NCBI GenBank assembly: GCA_002633005.1
Contig: NMRA01000208.1
Location: forward strand, 232,747-292,438
Origin: Phoronis australis
Lineage: Eukaryota > Phoronida > Phoronidae
Length of the DNA: 59,692 nt
Direction of reading: 5' to 3'
This document shows, piece after piece, positions 27,901-42,900 of this stretch (its first letter is position 1; each line of letters begins with the position of its first letter). A program made the position numbers and the translations under genes. A model generated the notes under the pieces. The model was given only the letters and a program-made list of their open reading frames with translations, did not search any database and was not told where the DNA came from.

Positions 27901-30900
27901 TGTGCTACAGACTAATTGTGGGTGCGGTCCATGTTTGCCATGTCTCACCTTGATAACCTTGCCAATGTCTCCGTCATGAACCTCTTCGTAAGAGCGACAG
28001 CAGCGTACAGACATTCCCACCTGGATGTTGTCTCGTACATACATGGCGTATTCGTCATTACTGACAAAGCCTCCACGCTTCTTGTAAACAGAGTCACCAC
28101 AAGACTGTAGAAACACAGTAAACCAACATGACACACTTGAAGCACTAATAAATAATACTAATCCTTAGCACCGTGTGTCACTTGCATACCATGTTCTACA
28201 TGTAATGCATTTTTCCTATTGGCTTATAAACTGTATTGCATTATGACTGTGCCTCCATATTCTATAAGCATAAAGTATTGGAAAAGAACAGGTTCGACAC
28301 ATACCCACACCTTACCAACGCACGGGCGCTGCACTGGATTATTCCGAATTAAAGAAAAAATCAATATACTTGGATTGGTGAACAAATCCCTGCCTTATCA
28401 TGGATGTTTCAACTCCTCCATAGTCCTTTACACTGTAGTGCTTAATATGCTTTAATAAATGTAAGAGAGAACGTGACAGTACGCACATCCAAAAATGCAT
28501 TTGTAAATTCATTTGAGTCTGAAAGTCATCAGCTTTGCTCCACTTTCCTTAACTTGGCTTTGTTAATAACATTTGAGATGGGGACACGAAAGCACAGCCA
28601 CGGTGACTTTGTGAGAGGAAAATGCAAAATAACTACAGCAAAAGTAATGTCCCAACAACATACAACCAAAATGTTTGTAAGAAATAATTCAGGAACACAC
28701 ACCAGAGGGCGTACGTAGTCAGAGTCTTCATCACTTTCACTGGAGCTGTCAGAGTCAGTCATGTAAACATCTGAAGAGGTGTTGGATTCTGACTCAGACA
28801 GTTCCTGACCTGGTGTATCCTGGTTCTCTATAAGCCATCCGACCAATGAGTCAGGACTGGGTGGGTCACTGCTGGTCGCTCCGGGGGTACTACCTGCAAT
28901 TAACAGAAAGGTCACCACAGTGTAGACTTGAAATAGTGCTTAAACACTTGTCTGCTTCATAATGTTACTGTTATTTTGATGGATGAAATGAAGTTGATCA
29001 ATGCAAAGCCGTGCAGTGGGTAGCAGCACAAATAAAGCTGTGTTTTGAAAACTGAAAAGCATTTTGTTAATCACGCCTTGTCTTTTTACTCCCAAACTGG
29101 TCTTCATCATGACCAAGATTTATAGAGTGTAGAGGATCAGGACCCTTGAGTGGGCTTCTGACCAAATATTCGGCCTTAACGACACACCATAAGTCAAAGG
29201 GTTTTCACCATTGTATGTTAATCAAATGAACATGATGTTGCTTAATCAAATTTCAAACCTATTTCTATTATTACCAGTGGATTTTAACTGACAGATATTG
29301 GCAATATCAGTAACTTTTGATAAATTTCATCAGCAATGCTTGTCCAATATTAAAATTTATGTACACGCTTAGTGTAAATAGAAAACAAGCTATTCAACCA
29401 CCTGACAAGTTTACATACCCATACCAAACTTTCAATAAACCTACTAATTAAAAAGCAGACCTGGAATATTCAAGTTTTCCATTAATGAGAAGGAAACCTA
29501 TTTAAAGCATAATATGTGTTTGTATGACTTGTTTTTCATTAAACTCCCAAGGCACCAAATAATGTATCTTCAGCTCCTTAAACAGAGACTTAAGCTCTAA
29601 GTGCACAATACTTACTGACACACTTGAGTGCTAACTCCACTCTCTTCCTAGGGAACCCCATCTCCACGAGCTGCGCCACTATAGGCAGAGGGGGTGCGGT
29701 CACCGGTTTGGCCTTCTTGACGCGGTAGACCTTTGTGACAGAAGGTGGTGGAGAGTAGACCAGCACAGGCGTTTTGGAGGCTGGTGATGGCTCACTGATG
29801 GCGCCACTACCCTCTTCCATCACAGGTTGGTAAGCATCGGCCGTGAGATGTTGACATATAGCCAAGGCAGCCGCCTAGGGAATTAAACAAGGGTAACGCA
29901 AAATTAAGAGCAAAAGCCCATACGGAATGTAATACAAAATGTCTGAAAATTTCGCTGAGTGCAGGCAAGAGACCAGCATAAGAATCATAACAGAATAACA
30001 AACCAGCCAGTAGCACTTTAGAAAGGAATTTCTTGCATACTGAAGTACTGTTATATAAGATCTGATAAGTACAGCTTGCTCCAGTCATTATTGTTCTTCA
30101 AGAAATCATTAAAAACCGCTCTTTATGATTTCTAACACTCTTTTCTGAGACACTATAAAATGCAATAACTTGTTCCAACCATGTAGAGTAGTAATAGCAG
30201 CGTAACTTGGCACAAATGTGCAAGGAAGTGTGACAAGGAGGAATGATTCAAGCACAGAACAACATCCTAAGTTGGTTAAATGTTGAATTTTGTTCATTGT
30301 AAAATTGGCTACAAAAGAGAAATCTAGTAACCAACTGAGCATTTACTTATTGCTAAACCATTTGCGAGGATAATAAAAAAGTAACGCTTTATTCCAAACA
30401 GAAGAAGCTTCACAATACCTCTAATGTGAACAGTAACTCAGTTGAAGAGTCTCATCTCTCACCTGAACATGGCGGGGTCTAATCTCCAAACCCAAAATTG
30501 TACTCAGATATCATTATTGATTTATTAGATTGTTTAAATAAATAATAATAATAAATGTCTCTTACTCTGTGCATGAGTGCATTTAGGTTTGTGCAGATGA
30601 GTTAGATGACACCTAAATTCAAATTATAAACTAGAGTGAAAACTCAGTTACAGCTTGAAATTTAAAATTTCAGACACAAACTAGCTGGGGTCATCAAGCG
30701 CAAGGCACACTGTCATAAAGGCACACTGCCATAAAGGCACACTGTCATAAAGGCACACTGTCATAAAGGCACACTGTCATAAAGGCACACTGTCATAAAG
30801 GCACACTGTCATAAAGGCACACTGTCATTCGGGTGAATCGTGCATTAGTCAAGCACAGAATAATGGACACTTAACCTGAATTATAATAGAATGAAAAAGT

Positions 30901-33900
30901 CAAAGATTAGAGCATGAGTCTAGTGGTTACCTCTAACTCTTCTCGTCCAAATATTGCCTTGACTGGAGATGGTTGTGTTGCTGCTATCATTAAATGCTGC
31001 ATAAGCATCAGTTGTGATGGGGTCTCTGCAGTTGTCTCCCCCTCATCACCAGGGGGAGCTGATGAGGCTTGGTCACCAGATGCGCCATCTGCAAAATATG
31101 CAAGAAGTTGTTAACAGTGACAAAGAATGCATCACCATCTAACAACGAGTAATTTGGCAGAGTGAATTTGATGATACTGGCAGAGTTACATCACAAAATT
31201 TGAGGAGTCCCCACCACAATGTTCAACACATTGCAGACATAACTCTAAAATTGGTATCCTGTTGTTTCGGTTTTTGTAATGTCCGTCCTCCAAATATCAT
31301 AAATACTAAACTCTGATAATGAGCTGGACACGTATGTCGCCATGGGTTACTCCCACTGTCTGAGTACACAAGGATGTGCATTTGATAAGAGCCACTGAGA
31401 GAATGAAAACATATCTAATTCAGTAAGGAAATTCGCATTAGAATTATATTGTACACGAAATTCTATGGTAATACCAACAATTCCAGAAAACCTGCCTAGA
31501 AGTGCCACATTTGCTGGTGCATACTGGGAAAAGGAGTACACTTAATCATTCAAGTTCTCAGTCGCACATCCCCCATTCAAAAGGTCCAAATTGTAGTTAA
31601 CACATGGCACCTCACCTGTACTCTTCTCCAAGGTGCTACCAGTCTCCAATAGCGCCATCTGTGAGAGGATCTTCCTCAGGTTATCCTGTCTACTGAAGAG
31701 TACACGAGCTGCCTTCAACAGACCCACACGGATCTGCTGCTTGGCCAACAGCTGAAGGCCATCTAGGGAATTAGTATATATCAGTTATACAACAGTGAAA
31801 TAGATTGACTGGAATAGGTTGGTAGCTTATTAGTCACTACCTTATGCTTGATAATCAAGAAAACTGTTACTGACCAATGAGAGATAAGTCAAACAGGCAG
31901 CATGATAGATTTCTACGCAAGTTGACGATAAGAGGGAATTAGGTACTAAATCAATGTTTAAGACTACTAAAGGTGTCTCTCTATGACGACTCAAGTGATT
32001 GTAACATTAGAAAAGTGACTTAATATGACTGACTGCAAGTGTGAAGTTTAAGTATGTCTGCAACACAAACCTTCCTTATGCCCATTTACTTGTTGTTATA
32101 CAATGAACAGCGTCTTGAGATTCACATTGATTAAAAAGCCATACATTCAGTTTCCAACGGAATTTTTTTTGAATAATGTGTTTTCTTCACACTGGAATGG
32201 CTTGCTCTTTAGTGTTTGTGTTACAAGTAATTCACATGAATGCATGGAGGTTAAACAAGTGAATATCTCTCAGAACAGGTTGGATGGACATCACACCCGC
32301 ACTTTTTCAGCGATAAGGCATACACTTCAAGTAAAGCTTACTTCCAGAGTCTTGACTAGAAGATCCATTTGAAAGCCGTTCACCTTTGAACCCTGACCCT
32401 GCCAAGCTCACAAGCGCCGCCCACATGCCTAATATGGGTTCAGGAAGGGGCATCTTATCCACATCAAAATGATGATCTACAAACTGAAATGAATGAGTGG
32501 ATCAATTATAAAATAAAGATCTGACCAACTTTTAACTTCTAATTACCATAAACTAATACTGTAAAATACCATCAATAATTGTGAAATTTGTTTTTCTTTC
32601 ATTTATCATAGGTTTTCAACAGCATCATGAATGCCCACAATTTCCCAGCTTCATTGTTTGATGGTAACCGTGGTGTGGATCTTGAAAAACGTAAAACAAT
32701 TATTTGGTGCTAACTATGTTAGATGAAAAAATGAAAAAATTAAATTTCACTTGTCGACTATACTGTGTCCTATACTGGCTATACTTAGCACACCTACAGC
32801 TCTAAATGGTTTTCTTTAATAATACAGTTATCGCCAAAAGCAATAATCAACCAAACATGTGCTGCGTAATAAAAATACATAGTTACTGACTTAAAAAGGC
32901 TGACTTAATGCCAGTACAATTATTATTACCAAATACTAAATCAACTCTTAAACACTTAGAAGTTATGAAGTAAACCAAGGCAGTTCCTAAACACCTACAT
33001 GTTAATTTATGAAAACTAAGCCAGTTCCTGAACGCTTAAACATTAGAATTACAATATCAGAGTCAGTTCCTAAACACTTACACGTTAGTATAATAAAATT
33101 GAAGCCAGTTCCTAAACACTTACAAGTTAGCATAATAAAACCTAAGCCAGTTCCTAAACACTTACATGTAAGCATTATAAAACCTAAGCCAGTTCCTAAA
33201 CACTTACATGTTAGCATTATAAAAACTAAGCCAGTTCCTAAACACTTACATGTTAGCATTATAAAAACTAAGCCAGTTCCTAAACATGTACATGTTAGCA
33301 TTATAAAACCTAAGCCAGTTCCTAAACACTTACAGCAGTAATGTCTGTCAACCTGCATGTGGTAGTCGCATTGCTATCATCACACTGTGCGACTATGCGG
33401 CCATTGGGAGATATAGAGGCAATGGTTCCCACTCCCCACTCCTCGTTGGAGACCCGCCCACCAAGGCGTGGCCTAGCATCAACTCCACCAATCAGAGCCA
33501 AGACTGCCATGACTGTTGATTGTATCTCAATGGTGCTGCTGGAGCCAGTGGTTGTTGGAGATGCTGACTGGTCACCGTTTCCTGAAGTCTGCAGGTAGAT
33601 AATATTTACCATAGAATATATTTGCACAGAAAATTATGCATGAAAGCCATTTCATAAGTTGGAGATTTTTCCAAGTTTGCCGAAAACAGAAGATAAGCAA
33701 TGAATGAATTTTAATGAAAAGATGCCTCAAAGCAACATACTAAACCCTAGATCAATCTGACTATCATCAAAATATGATCATAATAAAAAGGGGAAGGCAA
33801 TAGGGTTTAGCGGTAGATTCTTTGTATCCCAGTCTAAAGATTATGGGTTCAAATCCCTTAACTAGCTTAATTTAGGTCTTACAGTCACAGCTCCAATTAT

Positions 33901-36900
33901 TTATAAAGGTTTCCACACAGAATCACTTACTTGTTCTTTAGTTCCGGCATCGACCACTAGGTTGCCTATGATGGCAACATGGCGGTAGATGTATTTATTG
34001 ACACACGGGTTCCATGCCTCATGAGAATGCAGTTTCCTCAGCAATGTGACAAGTTCTTCAGCTACTGTACTGGAGTAAGAAGCAGTCAGAGACACGTTGG
34101 CCTTGTTAGACTTCTTACCAACCTGACCACCATCTACAAATATGAGACGACAGTAACCATAATGAACAACCTGTACACCACCTACTGATGACAGTGACTT
34201 AAACAGCATAATGAGCCAATAAAACAGTGCTACACACACATGTGCTTTATACAATATTGATGGTGAAATTACAGAGCAATGGCTGGTCACTTCTATCCGT
34301 ACACGCAGCAGATTTGAAAGAAGAGTGTCATAGCATTCCTCAATTGACATGATTTCAGCAATTACTTAATACATTAATTTAACTTTCATTATTTCAAATA
34401 TATTGAATGAAATACAAGGTACCTAGACTACACGGTCAACGGACTCATAAACACAGGTCACGGACGCATAAACACGACTCACGGACCTGCAAACACCGGC
34501 AACTGACTCACAAACACGGGAACAGACTCACAAAACACCATCCACGCACCCAAATACAAGGGACACGGATTCATATTCCCGAGGAAACACGGTTAACGGA
34601 CCACCAAACACGGGTCACGGACAAAATGGAGATGTCAGCTGACCCAGAAAGCCGATGAGTCCGTGACCCGTGTTTGACGGTCCGTTAACCGTGTTTCCTT
34701 GTGAATATGAGTCCGTGTCCCGTGTATTTGGGTGTGTGGATTGTGTTTTATGAGCCCGTTCCCGTGTTTGTGAGTCAGTGGACGGTGTTTGCAGGTCCGT
34801 GAGTCGTGTTCATGCGTCTGTGCCCCGTGTTTATGAGTCCGTTGACCCTGTAGTTTAGGTACCTTGAAATAGAGCCTATTCAAAGAAAATAATTAATAGT
34901 GTAAATATGAGAACCATATCAGAAATGGTTTCCTAGGCACCTTATATGAGTGTTTAAACAGAGAATGTCACGCACCAAATGTTGCAAGTGTAGGGTCAGA
35001 CTTGCATGTCATCAGAACTGTGCCCAATACAGAGAATAGCTTCTCCACGAGTTGCGTTATTCTGTTGATGTTTGTCGACTTGTCCCAAGAGGGAAGCACT
35101 TGTTGCAGCATACGCAAGATCAAAATCTGAAAGAATCAAAATCAGATACTCAATTACGGTTAATCAAAGACTTAACATATGAAATGCTACAAAACTGAGC
35201 AACACATGCAATTGATGTTTTTTTTTCTTAGCTGCCGGTTTATCATATTGGAAAGTACCTTTAGCATAGTTTGTAAGCCATTTAATGTACCTTTAGTATA
35301 GTTTGTAAGCCATTTAATGTACCTTTAGTATAGTTTGTAAGCCATTTAATGTACCTTTAGTATAGTTTGTAAGCCATTTAAAGTACCTTTAGTATAGTTT
35401 GTAAGCCATTTAATGTACCTTTAGTATAGTTTGTAAGCCATTTAATGTACCTTTAGTATAGTTTGTAAGCCATTTAATGTACCTTTAGTATAGTTTGTAA
35501 GCCATTTAATGTACCTTTAGTATAGTTTGTAAGCCATTTAATGTACCTTTAGTATAGTTTGTAAGCCATTTAATGTACCTTTAGTATAGTTTGTAAGCCA
35601 TTTAATGTACCTTTAGTATAGTTTGTAAGCCATTTAATGTACCTTTAGTATAGTTTGTAAGCCATTTAATGTACCTTTAGTATAGTTTGTAAGCCATTTA
35701 ATGTACCTTTAGTATAGTTTGTAAGCCATTTAATGTACCTTTAATGTAACCACAAGCCATTAAATTTTGTTGCAATAAATAAGAACTTATTTCGTTAATT
35801 TATTCACTAACACATAACCGTTAGCCGCCCATAGAACAGTGGTCTGTTTGATGATAAATGACAAAGATTTAAGTCAGATTTTGACTTCCACTTCCACTTA
35901 TAATTAAAGAATACAAATTTTGCCAAGACATGTAATTGATAGCACATAACCAGTTTAGAAATAATAAACACAAACTATCTGAAAAACATGAAATTATGGG
36001 TACATTGTCATACGACCTTATACTTTTGCTCAGGTGAGATATTTTTTGGGGACATAAATGTGTGGAGCGTAAAACGAAATTTCTGAGGTAAATCAGTATT
36101 AGGTAGCAGACCTGTGTGTGTAGATTGTTGTACGGCTCCACCTCATTTGTGAGCACCTTTAACAGCAGGTTGATCCAGCGAGGTGTGCTCAGTGCCAGAC
36201 ACATAGTGCGACTGTTGGCAATACTAGTCACAAAGCCAAGAGTCGCCCACAGGTGGTGCTGCTCACGAGAAATCATCACTGATGGAGATTGTGCATCTAT
36301 AAGAATAATAGTAGCATTAGGTGACACTGAACAAATAAACACTAGACAAATATAAGTAGGGTGATAAGTATTATTAAACAAAATATATATATATATTAAG
36401 TATATCATAAAAGTTCGTAAGTCAGAGTACTCTGAACAAATGAGGATTAGATTCCTCAAGAAGTGCAATAATTTTGAATTGAATGTGACATGATCAGCAT
36501 TATGCAGCCAATGTATACATTTAAGATATCAAATAAACACCAACAGTGTGTGACTACTTACTTAAACTACTGCTACAGCCACACTCCACAATAGTTCTCA
36601 GCAGACCACACAGTGTCTCCACAGCCTCGGTCTGAGCATACTCTGCGTATATACCGCCACATATGGTGATCGTGCTCAACAACTGAACAGTGGCCTGACG
36701 CAGCAACGCTGTGGGGTGAGTTGTCTTCTTAGGACTTGGGGCCACAACTGAAGAACAAAGCATTTAGAAATATATGGGTCACCTTAATTTAAAAGTACGC
36801 AAATACAATAAAGGTGGCTTCAACCACAAAAGCCAACTCGTATCTGTTTTGTATGGCTTTAGACTCTTCACTTTCTTCCCCAAATTCTACCATTTTCCTC

Positions 36901-39900
36901 ACAAAACACTCAATAAACAGCACGCTGTACATCCAGCAAGTGACACAGTAACAAAGTTACGCAGGTTTCTGTAGCACAGCAGACACTTGGATTCATGGCA
37001 ATACTCGGCTCGGCATACTGAGATTTAACAATTTTACGCTGAGGCTTATAAATGCTTGCACAGTGGTAACGATTCTAATTCTTAATTGGAACCCAGGGGG
37101 CGCATAACCTGAAGAATCATGGTAAATTTGCATTCAACTCATTTCAAATTCCTCATTTGACTGCAAAGCCTATCATTAGTATCCTTGACAGTTCACACCC
37201 TTACCCATAACCAATACACTTAACAGCTCCCACGCAGTACGCAACACTCCCCCCCCCTCACTAATCACTCTCTCACTCCTTCTTACCAATCACATCTTCC
37301 TCTTCTCCCTCACTCTCATTATCAGGCAGGGCTGGTGGGTCGGCTAGTTTCAGGTCATACTTTCCCTCTTTACCCATTCGGTAGGAGTTAGTGCTGCCTG
37401 TGTCCCATTGGACACGGATCCATCCGTCCTCACCCAGCTCACCAATCACACGGCCAGTACTGGGAGGTGGGCCGTCCTATAACACCAACACGGAGCATTG
37501 ATATGCGCCCACTGAGTACATAGCATACAGTGCAAATACACTGAATCTTCATTATTTCAAACATTCCCACTACAGGGAGCAACACAAGTAAGTTTAAAAT
37601 AGCATCCAAGGGACACAAAATGAGTCAGCAATGATTTGAGCAGGAACACACCTGCCACCTTTCATCATGATTTTTTTTACAATTAGAAGGATAGGGAGGT
37701 GGACGATAAAGAACAGCCAAACATAATAAAAAGGCTACTAGGAGGCGCAACATACATTATGTTCATCTAAAATGGACCAAGTGCAGATATTAAGTGATGA
37801 TAATAATACTTTCATGAAAATCCATCAGCTGAATGGAACATGGTAAATATCAAGGCAAAGAAAATCAAAATTGCCTGTAGGGGGCTCCACTGTAGAAGGA
37901 TTAGTCCCAAAATCCATGACAGCTGTACCCTCCTTAATAAAAATACATAATAAATTTCATGAAGATCCATCAAGGAACTCTGTAGCTATTGAGCCACATG
38001 GAAAAATATATTAAAAAAATTGTCACTCAGGGGAACCACAGCAGTCACACCCATCCAGAAATTGTCAGGTGTACTGTTCCCACTAGGAAAACATGGCAAT
38101 TTCCATGTTTTGGCCAATAAAGAGATGGACGCCACAACCCTGCTTCAAAAACAATAAAACTGACCATTAAGTGGTGTACAGTACCAACTCCTTAACAGAA
38201 ACCCACTTACTAAATTTCATGGAAACTTGTCAAGGAACTCCAAAAACTCAAGAGAAAACAGTAACATTTACTAATAGGGGCCACAGTGGTAGTCTGAAAC
38301 ATCCAAAAGTCATCATTATAATGTTCATAGAAATACACATAACTAATTCAACAATTAGATTTTGCAACCAGCTGAAGCAAGCAAAAAAACTTAAATTGCC
38401 ACTAGGAGGCCCAGCCGTAGTTGGATCCATACGAAATTTTGGTCGTGCGATCCCATAAACAACGGGAACAGCAGACACCATTGGCAGACAAAAAAGTCTG
38501 CATTGTTCAGACAAGAGTTGAAGACCATGTATACCGAATACACGATAAGTTGCTCTTAAAACTGATAACCTAATATCGTCCGCAGCCTACCTGATCACCC
38601 CACTTCCAGTCGTTGCCCCTGACAACACGTGTCCCAACCTTCATCATGGCCGCCAGCTCTGGACCCAGCATGGGTACCTGCTGAGTGACTTTCTTAGGCT
38701 TGCCTTGTTCAAGGACAGCGCATATTGCATTGGGTGGGGACGGGACTCCCTCGGGGTCAGGACCTGAGCAATCACAAACAGCAAGTGGTTATATGGCTGT
38801 GCAATGTAAGATAGGTATATTGTGACAATACGTAACATAACTATAACTATAACAGGTATACTGTGACAATACGTAACATAACTATAACAAACTCAGAGTA
38901 AACTGACAATTTAGCGCACTTTTTGCATTTAGATTTCCTGAATGTACCACGACAGATGCAGAGAAGAAAGTACAAAAACATAATTTGTAAATAAAAATGA
39001 GCATAGACACTGGTACTGTTGGTACACACAGTAGATGGCGCTACAGTGTCATAGATGGTCACACCACATGACCTAATATAATTACAAGAACAGGACTGGA
39101 ACCTAGGACCATCCAAACATATACAGAAGGTCATGAGTCTCTACCTTGGGGGACTGTTTCATGAAAAATGACTTGAAGACTTAAGACAACTTTGGTCAAA
39201 CTTTGGTCAAACTTTGGTCATACGCTCCTAATTCTCAAATGTTGGAGAAATGTTTAGCTAAGTAATTACGAGCGCATCACAGTCTAGAAATAATTGATAG
39301 AAAATATATCAGCGACTATCAGCCACGTAGACATTCTCAGACTTGGCAGCTTTGCTCACTGGTAATATGTAATTATTTTTCAGAAATAGTTGTGAGGACA
39401 ATAAGAAGAAATTTCAGTCTTAAGTTATAAGTCACAACAATCAAACCATGGTGACCACAATAACTTACCAGCCAGGCGAAGAATTGTCTGACTAAGTCCC
39501 AGAATGCCAGAGTTCAGAAGTAGACTGATTCCATTTGCCTGGTTCTCAGAGGTCAGTATAGCTAGTGTAGCCAGCATGAATCGGGCCTGTGGTAGGGCTC
39601 CAAGGGTGATGTTCTCCTGCAAAGTAATGATACTAGGTGTGTACTGATATCATAATCAGAGTCAGATGTGAATATCTACACTCAATGATACTTACTGTGT
39701 ACTGATATCATAATCAGTCAGATGTGAACATCTGCACTCAACATATGCAACAACTTAAAAAGATGGGAAAATGTGCTGAGAAGATAACCTGTGAATATTT
39801 GAGAGACAACAATGGAGAGAGAAAATAACAAAACCAATCACCTAGGCACTGCATAATTCCGTATGGTTGGGAGACAACAGGGACATCTAAATGTGATTCT

Positions 39901-42900
39901 CTGACAATAAAGAATGTGTCCTACATACCTTGGTATTGTCTTGTTGCCCAATGGTTGGGTTGACTCCACGGGACTTGAACAACATCTCTGCCTCCAGGAT
40001 ATAGTAACGTAACCTGGCAATAGCCCACTTATGAAGCTCCATGTATGACATCTCCAACAGCACACGGTCACATGGTGGAATCAGGCCAACATCATTCAAA
40101 CAGTGGGGCATTGAGCTAGTGAGTGAAGAGAATGAAATTTATGATAAAGGATTATTAACTCTCAAAAGGATTTTGACTAGTATGAAGAGCCCTGATCACA
40201 AACAAACAAATAAGACAATGCCCATGGATAATTTTCTAGATTTCTAATAAGGTACTCTTTCTGGTAGCTAGCTACAAGATTGTTATAAATATGACTGGAA
40301 AAAAGCTACGATTCAGTGTGGGAAAATGGGGGAATAAGCAAAATTTGGCTTTTTCAGTCCACTGAAACTCAATTTGAGGTTGACTAGTTATGAAATCTAG
40401 ATCCAAACGTAGAGCACCCAACGCCCTAGTAAGTAAACCAACCCTCAAACAGGGTTGGAAGTCCGCTCATGAAAGTGTAGAATCACACTCGAATTGCACG
40501 TCAAACATTAACCTGCATGCATCGAAATTGTGACTGCTTGAACACATTAATTTTATCTTAATAAAACGGCAAATATAATTGCACAGAAATAAAGCCCTTC
40601 GAAAGAACTTATTCACCCTAAGATTTGACTTTTTACATGTCACTCCGCCATTTGCATTTTTTTTACCTACCAGTGAACTCATGGACTAAACCATTCACGG
40701 AGCTCATTGGCTTGCGTTCAGGTCACCATATAAAGTCATTAGGTCAAAAATTAAACTCACACGATGGCAGACGATTTGATTCGCTGTTATTAGAAGAAGG
40801 TAAAAAAAGAGTGAAAAATAATGAGTATGACTGCGTTTTTCTAAATGTGTCAAGGGAATTTGATTTGGTTGGAAATAATACACTGAACAAGAACTTTCCA
40901 TCCATTCTTTGGGTTTACATCCATTTCATTCATTGGTGATCAGCCCTCCAGTGAATATTCAGCTCTGTTTATTAGTACTGACTACCATAGCCCTTACTAT
41001 ATATAATCCCAACGTTCAAATGACACGTCGCCACTCTAGCACTTTTGTACTAACTGTATAAACTAGAAAACTGAAAATTCGTAACACTCATTTGCTCCAT
41101 TTTTAGTGATATGTGTCGGGAAACACTTTGCAGAAATTCTCTCAAATGCAGATAACTGGAAATTAAATGTTTACAAGAGCAACAAAGAGCGTTGAAATGC
41201 ACCCATGACTGCAATGCAAATGGTATGCTTTTAGTGGTGTTGATTAGTATCATAAAAATGGCCACTAGATGGCACAGACAGCGTCTGAAAATAGGAAGCT
41301 GTTGTTGTCTCCCAAACAGAAAGCTATTTGCTTAAAATTTCATGAAAATCAGTCACGAATTACAGAGAAGAGGTGAATGTGAAAAAAACAAACTGTTATT
41401 AAGAGGCGAAGCATTAATCCAACCCTACATCTGTTAAGTTAATAGGAATACACTTGTCAAGGTTCTAAATACTTAGAAGGCACAGCAGCTTCAGATGCAA
41501 AAATGTCACTAGGGGGCACTACAGTAGTTGGACCCATCTGAAAAATCCATGTCAGTTGTGCTTTTTCATAATGATCCTTTGTGTGGTTTGGCAAATACAG
41601 AGGCAGACAACTAAAGAATAATAAAAGAATAATAAAACTAGCCACTAGGTGGTGCAGAATACACTAAATCCATTGCGAAATAGAATGCTGCTATCGCCAT
41701 CATAACAAAAATTTGCTTGCCAAATTTCATAAAAAATGTCAAAGAGCTCTGAAGGTACAGAGGCAAATGTAAAAACTAAATTTGCAATTGGGGGTACAGC
41801 TATATTGACAACTGTCCAAAAGTCATAGGCGGCCATAGTCACATAACACTTGCAAAATTTCACAAAGATCATTCAAAGCAGTAATGAGATAATCACCACT
41901 AGGGTTGCCACAGTTGTCAGACTCGTAAAAAATCAGTGTCAGTCATAGTCTTCTCATTACGAACAAATCTGTCAAGTTTTTAAATGATCCTTTAAGTGGT
42001 TTGAAACAGAGCCCTGAACAGCTTGCATGAGCAGAGAATCATTACACATAGTACTTACCCAACTTTGTTGCAGCCATGATTCAACAAGCCCTGCCAGCCA
42101 GACAACACAGCATGGATCACCGAGGGAATCAGAAAGTCTTTATGCACCAAATTCAGCATGCTCTGAATTCCCTTGAGCCTTGTTTCCGCTCTCTCCACTT
42201 GGTGGTGCAACGATCGCCGCAGCTTCTCAATGTCTATAGGGTTGTCATACATGACAAATTCCATAATTTTATTGATGAGGCTGGTGTCAGCAGATGAACC
42301 AGTCATTCTCTGTTTCAGACATTGAAGACGAGCCGGGTTGGACACAGCCTGCACCAGAGGGAGCCACATGTCCTGTTCACAAAATAAAATCAATATAACC
42401 AACTTGAAACTATTATTAAACTAAAACCACTACCATTGAAAACATTTTAATTAGAAATTTTAGTTCAACACCAGATTGAATCTTTCAAGAGTCACGTCTT
42501 GTCAATTTCTGAGAAAGCTATTTGCAAGTTAGTATACATAACATTTCAGACGTAGGTGGCACATTTAAATACACAAGAGACTAATGCAGCCTTTTGACAG
42601 GCTTCTGTAGTAATTTCTACCCAGTACCTTTTGTTCAGTGTCGCATCTGTCTCGACCGCATTTCGAAGGTCTCCTGGCAACAGAGGGCAAAGGGGAAGCC
42701 TCTTCATTTGCTGAAATCTTGGCCTGTAATTCCTCATCTCCGCCCACAGCCTCATCTTCAAATCCGACAACAACTTGTTCCAGCTGCACTTCATTCATCT
42801 CCGTGAACACAGTAGACTCTGCAAATGAACACATGTTACAATGGCAGGTCAATCCAACTATCGTACTTTAATATAATTGAACAGTCATGACCACAAAACA

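Noticed and set aside
33009-33358. Long repetitive ORFs on both strands (KPVPKHL and CLGTGL repeats)
   Set aside because: They are by-products of the 42-bp intronic minisatellite, whose unit is a multiple of three.
34407-34883. Two basic His/Thr-rich ORFs on opposite strands
   Set aside because: Both are translations of the foldback's 20-bp repeats and mirror each other; no start context or conservation.
35255-35742. CRISPR-like appearance of the 32-bp array
   Set aside because: Units are contiguous without spacers and lie in a eukaryotic intron; it is a minisatellite.
40625-40939. 104-codon plus-strand ORF in a HERC2 intron
   Set aside because: No recognisable domain, low-complexity AT-rich codons, no promoter or homologue evident; likely chance.
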